Below, one piece after another: positions 1 through 9,343 of a stretch of DNA of 64,000 bases. The first letter of the stretch is position 1. Every line of letters begins with the position of its first letter. The notes beneath the pieces were generated by a model that had not been told where the DNA came from, did not search any database, and was given only the letters and a program-made list of their open reading frames with translations. The stretch is from NCBI GenBank assembly GCA_019096065.1, contig JAGUCH010000003.1, forward strand, positions 7,502,001 to 7,566,000, read 5' to 3'. A program made the position numbers and the translations under genes. This stretch comes from Paracyclopina nana. Taxonomy: Eukaryota; Arthropoda; Copepoda; Cyclopoida; Cyclopettidae.

Positions 1-2230
1 ATGTCATTCATGGTGAAGCCTTTTGGTTTCAGAAAGGGGTCAATCATTCCATCCGAGCCAACTTTTTTCCCATTGTTGTCAGCAGGAATCAACATAAACT
101 GCTCCAAAGGCTTCGGCGAAGATTGGTCAACCCACGAAACTGACTTTTTGCGTGGTTTTTGAGCGGATGAGACACAATTAGGCCTTGCAAATCCCTTCGT
201 ACGTTCAGAATCCTTTTTTTGCAATTGCCTTGCTGATGGGAAAGTGAACGGCGAATCCTGCATGAATTTCGCTGCTTTTGGAACTGACTGCTTGATTTTG
301 GCTGACGTTTTAGGCCCACCCACAAGCTCTAATGGCTCGTCTTTTTTCTTGTCAATTTCAGCAAGCTTCTCAGCAAGTTCTTTCCTCTTGGACTTAACTG
401 CTTCTTTAAACTCCAAATCTTGCTTTGCTTTTGAGAGTTTACAGGAAACTTTAGACGACTTGGAATCCACTTTTCTGACCGACTTTGATGAAGCATTCAC
501 TTCCAAAAGCTTCGAAATAGCACTAGATTTGTGCCTTAACGGCTTCGAATTTTCAGATGATTTGGTAGAATTATCTTGAGCATGTTTAGCAGTAATGCAA
601 GAACCAGTTTTGAGTTTGGACGATTTTGAAGTCAAGGGAAGGGGATCGATCATCTGCAATTGCTTGCCTGGTTTGAATTTCTCAGGCACAGGAGCAGGCA
701 GCTTTTTAAGATCTTCAGCTGAAATTCCTTCATCGTCGCTACTAGAGTGAGATTCCGGACTTGGAATATCAAACTCAAGGTCTTCTTCTCCCTCCTCATC
801 CTTTTCAGCTGAAGGCTCTTCCTCCAATAACAGAGGCTTCCTCTTTTCTTTTTGCTTTTTGGTTAAAGCCAATTGGCCTTCTTCTTCGGTTCCATTGGCA
901 AGCTCTTTGCTGGAATTATCCTCGTCAAGGCCAGCAAAGCCTGTATTGAGAAATCCATCATCATCGTCTTCCTCAGAAACTCGGTTGTCTTCATCACGAT
1001 CGAGTGGCTCTTCTTTTATCTTTTCTTCCAAAATCTGCTGACTACTCATGATAAATTCGTCTTCGTCGTCCGAGTCCAGGATTTCAACTATCTCATGCTG
1101 TTGGCTGAAATTGTTTGTTGTTTCGGTGACATCTTCAATGCTGTCAGAGTCCTCTGACTCCGTAACCCAGCTCTCAACCTCATTGCATCCATTGATTTTG
1201 GCAGTTGTAGAATTGGGCAAGGGACTGAGCTTAACAAGACAAACCCTAGGGATTCTTTTTCGAGGCTTTTCTCTCGATTCTTTAGTTACTTTACTTGAAC
1301 TAGCAGTCACATCAGATTTCAATTTTTTAGCTTTCTCATTTTGTGTAACTGACAGTTTTCTCTTTTCAACCTTCGCTTTGGCGGCCTCATCAGTCGATTT
1401 TCCATGTTCAGTACTTTTCTTTTCATGACTTTTAAGAATGACATCCTTGATTTCCGAAGAAACAGATCGTTCCACTTTTACCACAACTTTTGCAGGCTTG
1501 TCCTCGTGTTTTTCCACTTTTACTAGAAGTTTGGCTGGCCTGTCCTCGGGTTCTTTTTTGATGTAATCCTTCAGCAAGTCCTCGCTATCATCCTCTGACA
1601 TGGGGGGTGTTTCTACAAAGTGTTGACGAAACTTAAGAAGAGCCAAAAAATATATAATTCAAAGCTGCTTTAGAAAAAAACCATTTCTCTTCATGCAACC
1701 AATTACAAAGTTGATATTTTTACAAACCTGCTTCTGATTCCAATTCACTTTCTCGGTCAGGTACGGGTTCATCACTTTGGAGGAGGGCCCAATTCACCGG
1801 AGCTTTGACTTTGTAAAGGAAAACGCGCTTCTTATTAGCTCCATTCGCCTCGTTGACACAAACGTTGCCTCCGATGCCAATGAGGTCGTTGTCATTTAGA
1901 GGAATTTCAGCAAACTGAGGAATGGCATGCTGGTTGACGTAGACTCTACCAGTGGAGCCGGGGTCGAAAATGCGCCAGTACGTCTTGGACTCATCAGGAC
2001 CGGACAGATGTTTTCTTAGCTCAAAGTGAAGCCTTGAAACTTGCTTCCCTGAATTGAAGATAGCACGTGCTTTATAAACTACAAGCGCTTCCAAGTTAAG
2101 TTAGTTTACCTAAGCATTGCAAATTCATGCCTTGAGATCGGCCAACTTTTATAACTGGTAGGTGAGGCTGAAGAGTGAAAATTGGCTCTGGCTGTCCGAT
2201 TCTGTTGAGTGTCCAATAATCGTCAGACAT
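1..2230 (-). CDS. FHA-domain protein, N-terminal part (runs off left edge)
   Basis: I read three exons on the minus strand: 2230-2110, 2048-1728 and 1612 to beyond base 1. Phases agree at both junctions (1 and 1) and the introns are 61 and 115 bases. Residues 1 to about 105 form an FHA phosphothreonine-binding fold, with Gly-Arg-Ser at residues 30-32 and the core Ser-Arg-Leu-His at 45-48. The rest, more than 500 residues, stays open to the window edge. It is low-complexity, rich in Lys, Ser, Glu and Asp with several acidic clusters, as in nuclear scaffold or DNA-damage proteins. No second domain is reached. A start at 2230 is chosen because the FHA fold begins just after it. FHA proteins bind phosphorylated partners; which family this belongs to cannot be told from the visible part. 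Confidence 0.8.
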
Positions 2231-2859
2231 CTTGGAAAAATAGACAACATCAACATGACAACAACAAAACCTTGAATTTATTGCTTTTACTGCTGTCCCA
2301 GTGTCCCTGAGCGATCTAAAAGCTCAGAGTATTTCACATCAATTTGCGTCATGGACAAAAAGTTTTAATAAGTGCCAGAAAAAGCAGATAATTGAAAGGA
2401 TCTGTTCATTTATGGTAACTCTGTGTTTGTTTTCGTCCGCTATCAGGGATCGGAAAATTAGGTCTCCTCCTTTTTCGCTGAGCTATATAACCTAAGAAAC
2501 TTAATTGATAGACAAAATTTTTTTGATAAATTACGAATCATAAAATGCTCATGGTTTTTGATTTAATAAGTTTTATTAGTAGATGCTGAGATGAAATATA
2601 CGGTCTTATACATTAAAACAGTTTGACCTTAAAAATGCTGAACAAGTACGAGAAACCAGGCTTAGTTAAATAATGCGCCTTATTGGCGTTTTTTTGAGCT
2701 AACAGGTGATTAATTAAGAACAAGCTATAGTCACATTGACAAAAAGTAAACAACTGATTTGACTTCCAGAAGAATCTGTAAGTGTCAGCACTGAGATGGC
2801 AGTAAAGTTTCCTCTGCTCGACTGAGCACAGTTCACTGAAATCCTCTGCAACTGAAAAA
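2231..2859. promoter_or_regulatory. Divergent intergenic region between FHA gene and EDRF1
   Basis: This 629-base gap separates two divergently transcribed starts (minus at 2230, plus at 2860), so it probably contains both promoters. It is AT-rich. I see no convincing TATA box with correct spacing and no coding exon; the short plus-strand frame near 2301-2495 lacks any recognisable similarity. Confidence 0.4.
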
Positions 2860-5800
2860 ATGGACGACAAAGCAAAACCAACTCGAATTCATGACGATCC
2901 TGATGATTCCTCGTCCGAGGATGAGGCGAAAGAAGAAGTCCTAGATGAAATCCAATCAACCACAACAACTTTGGCTGTCAAGGCACCAACAATCGCAACC
3001 AATTTCAACCAACTTTTGATGGCGACCAATTTGAACAATCCTCCGGATAATTGGCTTAAATCTAATCCATACGAGAATCTGGATGGGTTCAACACCCGTC
3101 ACTATCTAGAAGACCAATTCTCATCCATCCGAATGGCATTTGACTTCATGAGGCTCATCAACAACGGCAAGCCTTCTGTGGATGTCATCACAGCGTCGAA
3201 GAATATCAAGAAAATGCTGAAACTGGCACTAACTGACGACTACGGATTGTCGATGTTTGTACATCCTGTCAATGGCACTCTGCTCATTGACAACTTTGAT
3301 GTGCACAAGTGGCTACTGAAGCCCAATTCCCACCTCCAGTGGAAGTGGTTGCGCGAATTTTTTCTTGAACGAGTCCTTGAAAAACGAGCTGATGTTGTCA
3401 ACGCGATAGTGCGAAAAAGTCACACCAACGAGGCCCTTTCTGAGCGAAATCTCATGTCAAAGTTTCTCCACTACTCGCTATTTTATCATGACAGTGGGGC
3501 TCATTTTGAAAACAATCCATTGGTCTACCAATTGTCAGAAACTGAGAGGGTACAATCTTTGTCTCGGTTGCAAATATTCCATTGTAATTCCTATAATTGT
3601 AGGATGAAGATATCCCTGATGATGGTGCCAAAGAGAGCAATGGTCTCCCAAAGTTGCCTGAGCCTGAGGAGCTTTTGGATTCTAGGCAAAACGGGGCAGC
3701 GTCTTGTGATATAGGAGTCGAGTAAGTTGCTTTTCCGAATGCCATATTTTTTCGGGGAAACATTTTTTGTCCGAAAATCTAGTTGTGAAATCTCCGAAAA
3801 GTTGAGTAGTTTTATCTCCGAAAAGTTGAGTAGCACTATGTCCGACCACTAATGCCCAGTTGTAAAATGTTGTAAAAACTCGCCTAGTTGTACTGTCTCC
3901 GAAATGCTTTTCCTAGTTGATAGATTTGGTCGGGGATAGTATAGTACCTGTCACCAAAAATGAGTCTGACTAAAAACATTTAGGCAAATCTTTTCGATTA
4001 ACGTACATCTATATCGCAATTTTTCGGACAAAATGATGGCGCCCATTTATTCTTATTCCTTCAATTTTTAGCGGACATGCTCGAACACTTCTTTGGAGCA
4101 TTGAAGACATTCGAATGCTCATTGGCTCTGACATGCCAATTTTCGGTGACAAGGAGCATCCCAGCGTCAGTCTACGTCTGCACAACCTAAAAAAGCCCAT
4201 TAATATTCTAACTGGCCTTGATCACTGGTTAGACAATTTAATGTGCCAAGTTCCCGAGGTTTTGATGTGCTTTCACATGGATGGGATTGTGCAGAAGTAC
4301 GAAATCATCAAAACCGAGGATCTTCCAAGGTTGACCAACGGCTCGAAATTCAACGAGGCCGCTGTCATGCGAGTGGCCAAAAACATACTGGCCTTTTTAA
4401 GACGTAACGCTACGAAGGAAGGCCACACCTATTGGCTGTTCAAGGCCAAAGATGACGAATACGTCAAGTTGTACGATCTCACCTCTCTCTGTGACGAAAA
4501 AGGCCTCGATGAAAAAGAGGAGGAGGAGGAAGAAGAGAACAAAAACCCGTTCAAGGACGCTGTTGCGATGTTGCTCTACAAACTGGCAAGGAATCTGATT
4601 CACAAGCACCGTTTGGATCAGCTTAAAATGAAACTGAACCCTCGCGCCAAACCCGAGCCTGTTTTTGTGGATTCTGACAATAAGAAGCCTTCCTCGCCGG
4701 ATGAGATTGCTCGAAGAGTTTTGCTGAACTGCATGACTCTGATGGACAAGGAAAAGTACCCTCATATAGCATCCTCAGCCTCGTATTTGTTGTCAGACAT
4801 TTATATCCCAGATGATTTGAATCCTCTGGATCCAAATTTTGGCAAGCCGTCTCCTGGTGCAGAAGCGAGTGCGTCACAGCTCAGTCAAAATTCGACTTCA
4901 AAATTGTCCGCCAAGAGGCGTAAGGCTGAGAGAAGAAGGCAGGAAGAGGCTCGATTAAGGGAAGAAGAACAGCGTCGTGAACAAGACAGGATTGAAGAGG
5001 AGGAGCGCAATGAATCTATGAAAAGGCTTGAAGAACTCGAAAGGATGAGCGAGCTCCATGCACAAGAAGAGTTGCAACGGAAGAAAAAGGAGATGCGTAA
5101 AGGAAAGCTTAACGGTAGTCAAGTCAGTGTCTCTTTAGATGACTTACGAAATTCCATTCCTAGCAGTCCCGAGTACAAGTACAGCGAAGTTGTAAGAATT
5201 TTAAATCGTCCTTATCTGCACTCTTTACCTATTCCACGTTCATTTTAGGCGGAGCCATTGCCCAAAGCGGTAGGAGAACGATGCTTTCGAGCTTTGGAAC
5301 ATGTGGAGATTGGCCTATCTTGGGCCAAGTATTTACAGGCCAAAAAGTCCGAATTTGAGGCACGGCAGAAAAAAGCCCAAGAACAGCAGGAGCGAGACAA
5401 TCCGAAGATGTGCAAGCCGATGGAGCCTATCCCGATGCCCTACAAGGACACGAGCGATTCTTCAAAGGTTGAGGTCTTTACGGCCAAAAAGGAGGAGTGG
5501 CATGCGGACTTGAAGGCAGTCCTATTCAGAAAGGCCTTCCTAGTCTACATAACTTCAGCTGAAGTAAAGTTTTCCCATGGCTTTTATGGTCATTGTGTCA
5601 AGGCAATCAAGAGGTCCCTAAACTGCTTCTTTGCCCTGGATCAACTGAGCCCCCAAGTGAGATACCATATGCATCTTTAAAATAGTTCTCTTCTTAAGCT
5701 CATCATATTACAGGGCCATGGTAGAAACATACGAATGCTGCTCTCTTTTGCTTATGGCGTTGCTGGAGATGCGTTCATGATCTTGTTCGACAACTGGGAT

Positions 5801-7631
5801 AGCAGTTACATCAGTTTTCTAGAAGGCTTCAACGGTCGGGAGACTTCTCAGGACAAGAAAATAGCCAAGTTTGTTGAAGAGTACGTGGATGAGTCTAAAC
5901 GTGAATGGGTCCTCAAAGTTCCCAAGGACGTGGAAGAGTGTCTATTTTTGGCCTTGAAATGCTTCAAGGCTGCCTTGGACCTCTGCGAGCGGGATGCCAA
6001 TGAAAAAGATGCGTTTGAGACCGCTGAAAGCTTGAACTCGCGCTATGCCAACGCTCTCAACATTACGTCCAGCCTCTACATAAAAAAGGCCACCAATATG
6101 ATCGACGCTGACTTCAGCATGAGCGTAAATAATTTTGCCATTTTAAGGTGCCTTAAGCTCATATTTTTGACTGTGTATGTTTTAGGATATTCAAGACCTG
6201 TTGTGTGGTGCAGAGTCAATGTTCATTGAATCACTAGGAATTTTCCGTGACCTAAACAACAACACCAATATGGTCATAGTCATGAGCAACATTGGAATGC
6301 TGTACCGAACGTGGGCTCATGCTGTTCAAAATTCAAACGGAGGAGCGGAGGCCTTGATGATCGACGCTGAGTGGGTGTTTCATGAAAAGTCTATTACGTT
6401 CTATAAAGAGGCCTTTTGGATGTGTAATAACGTTGGCTTGGACAGCCTCAAACCTTCTTCGTTAGTGAATTTGGCCAACGTGTACTTTCACTCTGTCATG
6501 GAAATGTGGCAAAGGTCGTTCTTGGCCACGAGGGCTAATGGCGAAGCTCGAGACTTCAATCTCTTCCTAAGACCTTTCAACAAGGTTGCTTACACACTGG
6601 ATATGCTACGAGTTCACTTTTATGGCGTTGCTCATGACAATGTCCGGCAAGATTTCTACTTGGAGAAAATGGGAACGGCTGGATTCACCATAGGCTCCAA
6701 CTTTTTAAAATTCATGCTGGAACACTAGTAAGGATTGGCACTTTATCAGTACTTTAAAATGTTAATGCCAATTTATTTTTTCAGTGAAAACATGCCGCAT
6801 GACGACTTTGATGCCTTTGTGGAAGTCATCGTGTCCATTTTGACGAACACGGCTGACATCTTTTATAGGATCGACCAAGTTGACAACTCATTGAGGGCAT
6901 TTGTCGTTTCTATGATTGTTCTTGTGTTCGCTGGCCGCATCATCCGTGATCTCACTCCCGAAGCTAGCGACCCTTTCGTGTTTGTGCGATGCTTCGAAGT
7001 TCTCAAGGCTTCCTTCAGATTTACCCAGGAACGTTGGAGAACGTTCCTGGAAAAGTCCTGGATGGCAGAGGAGCCCTTCACGCAAGAGGAATTTAGGGAG
7101 GCGGCCATCATCAACAAATTTATTGACTTCATCATGGTCAAGACCGAGTGGGATTCTGCAGAAAATGTGGCCATCAAAAGCGTCGGTTTCTGTCCAAGTG
7201 CTTGTCTCAAGGCCTTGATCCACTTGTTCAAGGTTCAGCTAAAAGAGTGCTATGGCGCCTTGTTGAAGTTGGACCGACTTGGAGAACCAGAAAATGTGGC
7301 CATAAAAGAGCTGAAAATATTGGTGGGACCGGCTGGCCTCAACATGGCAGCAAAACTGCCTCGTGTGTTGGAGACGTTGATGTCTTTCCAGAGGCTGGAT
7401 GACAGCAGAGACCTAATCAAAAAGCCCAGGATTCTGACCAAAATAAATTACCTTATTGAAGACGGTGTCAGACAGTTCCCATGCGTGTTGCCCATGTCAT
7501 TGATGCCGCATGCCACATTCAGTACTGATGCATTCATCCCGAATTTTGACCCATCGCTCTACACAGAAAACCTACTATTAGTAGATTTTGACTTGTCAAA
7601 GCTGACCACAAAGGACGACGACGACGATTGA
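2860..7631 (+). CDS. EDRF1: Erythroid differentiation-related factor 1 (EDRF1) homologue
   Basis: Seven exons: 2860-3549, 3603-3721, 4072-5191, 5249-5656, 5714-6124, 6186-6727 and 6785-7631. All have GT-AG borders and agreeing phases, giving about 1,378 residues (vertebrate EDRF1 is about 1,240). Family hallmarks are visible: the N-terminal segment around Asn-Leu-Asn-Asn-Pro-Pro-Asp-Asn-Trp-Leu, a stretch around Pro-Ile-Phe-Gly-Asp with Leu-Arg-Leu, and KEGHTYWLFKA followed by LYDLT. A very charged, Arg/Glu-rich predicted coiled coil lies at about residues 548-615. The C-terminal half is helical and TPR-like, and the protein ends in an Asp run. EDRF1 is a conserved nuclear factor linked to globin expression in vertebrates; its arthropod role is not established. 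It is the first gene of a tight three-gene head-to-tail cluster. Confidence 0.93.
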
Positions 7632-7731
7632 AAGAATAAAACTTATTCTCCATAAAATGCATTCTGGTACCTTATTAAAAAATATATTTCATTTCAGATC
7701 CAAGAAGATCATCTCTTACATTCTGATTAAA
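7632..7731 (+). promoter_or_regulatory. EDRF1-canopy junction: poly(A) signal, then 3' splice acceptor
   Basis: Only 100 bases separate the EDRF1 stop from the canopy start. AATAAA lies at 7635-7640. A pyrimidine-rich acceptor ending in CAG at 7695-7697 comes 34 bases before the canopy ATG, with no room for a conventional upstream promoter and 5' exon. This is the arrangement expected for polycistronic RNA resolved by cleavage plus spliced-leader trans-splicing. Confidence 0.6.
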
Positions 7732-8419
7732 ATGGATTCCACTCAAGTGGTAAGCAAGATAGTGGATAAAAGTTTGTAAAATGGTGACCATTATGTCTTT
7801 TCAGGGGCTATTGCTTGTGTTAGTGAGTGTTATAGCAAAATGTGACAAGTTTGATGAGGAGCAGTACGGAGTGAAATATGCCGATGAGTGTGAGGTGTGC
7901 AAAATCGTGTCTTTGGAGTTCACCACTCTTCTGGATGAGTCCAAGCACAAGCATGAAGTTTTGGAGACTGGCTACTCTGTTGAGAAACAAAAGAAGAAGA
8001 CTAAATACTCAAAATCTGAGCTTAGGCTTATCGAGACTTTTGACAACGTGTGTGCCAAGTTGCTCGAGTATAACATTCACAAGGAGAGGAAGGATAGTTC
8101 ACGATTTGCCCGTGGAACGAGTGAAACTTTCCAAGCTCTTGACAATTTAGTGGCCAAAGGTGTAAAAGTGGATCTGGGGATTCCCAAGGAGCTGTGGCAT
8201 AAACCGTCAGCTGAGATCACTCATCTCAAGACTCAGTGTGAAACTCTAATAGAAGACTACGAAGAGGCCATTGAAAAGTGGTATTTCAAGCATCAAGACA
8301 AATACTCCTTACAAGACTACCTATGTAGAGATCGAAAGTTGAAAGGGAAATCCAAAACATGTTTATCAGAAAAGACACCATCATCGCAGCATCCCAAAGG
8401 AGAACGCAATGAGCTGTAA
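7732..8419 (+). CDS. Canopy-family (CNPY3/4-like) ER saposin-like protein
   Basis: Two exons, 7732-7749 and 7805-8419 (55-base intron, phase 0), encode 210 residues. The short first exon supplies the initiator and completes a signal peptide (hydrophobic run GLLLVLVSVIA, about residues 7-17). The mature part has the canopy pattern of spaced Cys pairs: Cys-Glu-Val-Cys near the N-terminus, later Cys residues, and a helical middle with Glu-Thr-Phe-Asp-Asn-Val-Cys. CNPY3 and CNPY4 act in the ER lumen as co-chaperones for Toll-like receptor folding and export. The C-terminus is Arg-Asn-Glu-Leu, a KDEL-like tetrapeptide that fits ER retrieval. It sits between EDRF1 and the TIP30-like gene in the candidate operon. 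I am confident of the family, less of the CNPY3 versus CNPY4 assignment. Confidence 0.88.
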
Positions 8420-8429
8420 AAACTGACCA

Positions 8430-8448
8430 TTCCTTTTTTTCTTTCCAG
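8430..8448 (+). promoter_or_regulatory. Candidate trans-splice acceptor directly before an ATG
   Basis: A strong polypyrimidine tract ends in CCAG at 8445-8448, immediately followed by the ATG of the TIP30-like gene. The upstream canopy stop is only 29 bases away, and no 5' donor with a sensible intron length lies between. A cis intron cannot fit, so a spliced leader is the simplest explanation. Confidence 0.65.
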
Positions 8449-9227
8449 ATGTCAAGGGCTCTTGTACTGGGCGGAACTGGTGAGACAGGCAAAAGAGTCA
8501 TTGATCAGCTCAGGGTAAATGACCTGATTTCCAAGATTGTGATGATCACAAGACGACAAGTTGAGCTGCCAGAAGGTGCTGGCATTGAAAAGGTAATTTT
8601 CTGATCTTCCTTTTACAACTCAAGTGCGCAATTTGAAAATTTTTCAAGGTTGAGCAGAAATTGGTGGATTTTGACAAATTGGATGAATCCAAAGATGCCT
8701 TCGCAAATGTTGATATGGCCTTTTGTTGTCTTGGGACGACCCGCGGCAAGTCCGGCAAGGAGGGTTTCATTAAAGTCGACTTGGACTATGTTGTGAACTC
8801 TGCCAAGCTTTTAAAAGACAATGGGCACTGCAAAGATTTCCACTTGGTGTCATCAAAGGGTAAGGTCAAACTACATAATTGTGTAACTTCATTTCACGAT
8901 CGTAGCTTTTTAGGCGCAAATGCAAATGGGTGGTTTTTAATTCCTCAAACCAAGGGCCAAGCCGAAGAAGCTGTCAAGGCTTTGGGATTTGACTACGTTT
9001 CGGTATTTCGCCCTGGTTTACTTATTACTGGACGAGATGAAACTCGAATGGGTGAGAAACTTGCTCAGTGCATTGCTGGAGCATTGGACAAGTCCAACAA
9101 AGCATCCATCAAAGTGGAAGACGTGGCCAGGGCAATGATACTCAATGCTACCAAACGCACTTCAGCTGAAAAAGTGGAGACTTTTGAGCACTGGCAAATT
9201 CTTGAGATGGCGACAGCATCAACTTAA
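8449..9227 (+). CDS. HTATIP2: HTATIP2/TIP30-like atypical short-chain dehydrogenase
   Basis: Three exons, 8449-8592, 8649-8859 and 8914-9227, encode 222 residues (human HTATIP2 is 242). The N-terminus carries the Rossmann dinucleotide motif LVLGGTGETGKRV, and CCLGTTRGKSGKEGF matches the family. The region normally holding Tyr-x-x-x-Lys reads Phe-Leu-Ile-Pro-Gln-Thr-Lys-Gly, so Lys is kept but Tyr is replaced by Ile. FRPGLLI follows, as in TIP30. TIP30 proteins are NAD(P)-binding regulators tied to nuclear transport, endosome traffic and growth control. This gene is last in the candidate operon and has its own poly(A) signal. The catalytic Tyr loss argues for a binding or regulatory role, or a changed chemistry; that part is inference. 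Confidence 0.9.
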
Positions 9228-9293
9228 TTTAAAAGTACCTTGACAGTATATTTACATGATTGCAAAATCACATCGTTTGCATTTTCTGCTTTG

Positions 9294-9299
9294 AATAAA
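9294..9299 (+). terminator. Poly(A) signal AATAAA of the TIP30-like gene
   Basis: AATAAA lies 66 bases after the TIP30-like stop codon. It is the only canonical signal there and would end the three-gene transcript. The minus-strand AIFM2 gene ends at 9344, so the two 3' untranslated regions probably overlap tail to tail. Confidence 0.7.
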
Positions 9300-9343
9300 G
9301 AGAAGCGCGTGAGTATACATTGCAGTGAATTGTGTATTTATGT

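Noticed and set aside
2079..2109. 31-base intron in the FHA gene
   Set aside because: An alternative acceptor at 2050-2049 gives a 61-base intron like others here, keeps the frame, and restores the normal spacing between the FHA Gly-Arg-Ser and Ser-Arg-x-His motifs.
6125..6147. Donor at 6148 for EDRF1 exon 5
   Set aside because: It would enter the next exon in the wrong phase; the donor at 6125 restores phase 0 and family similarity.
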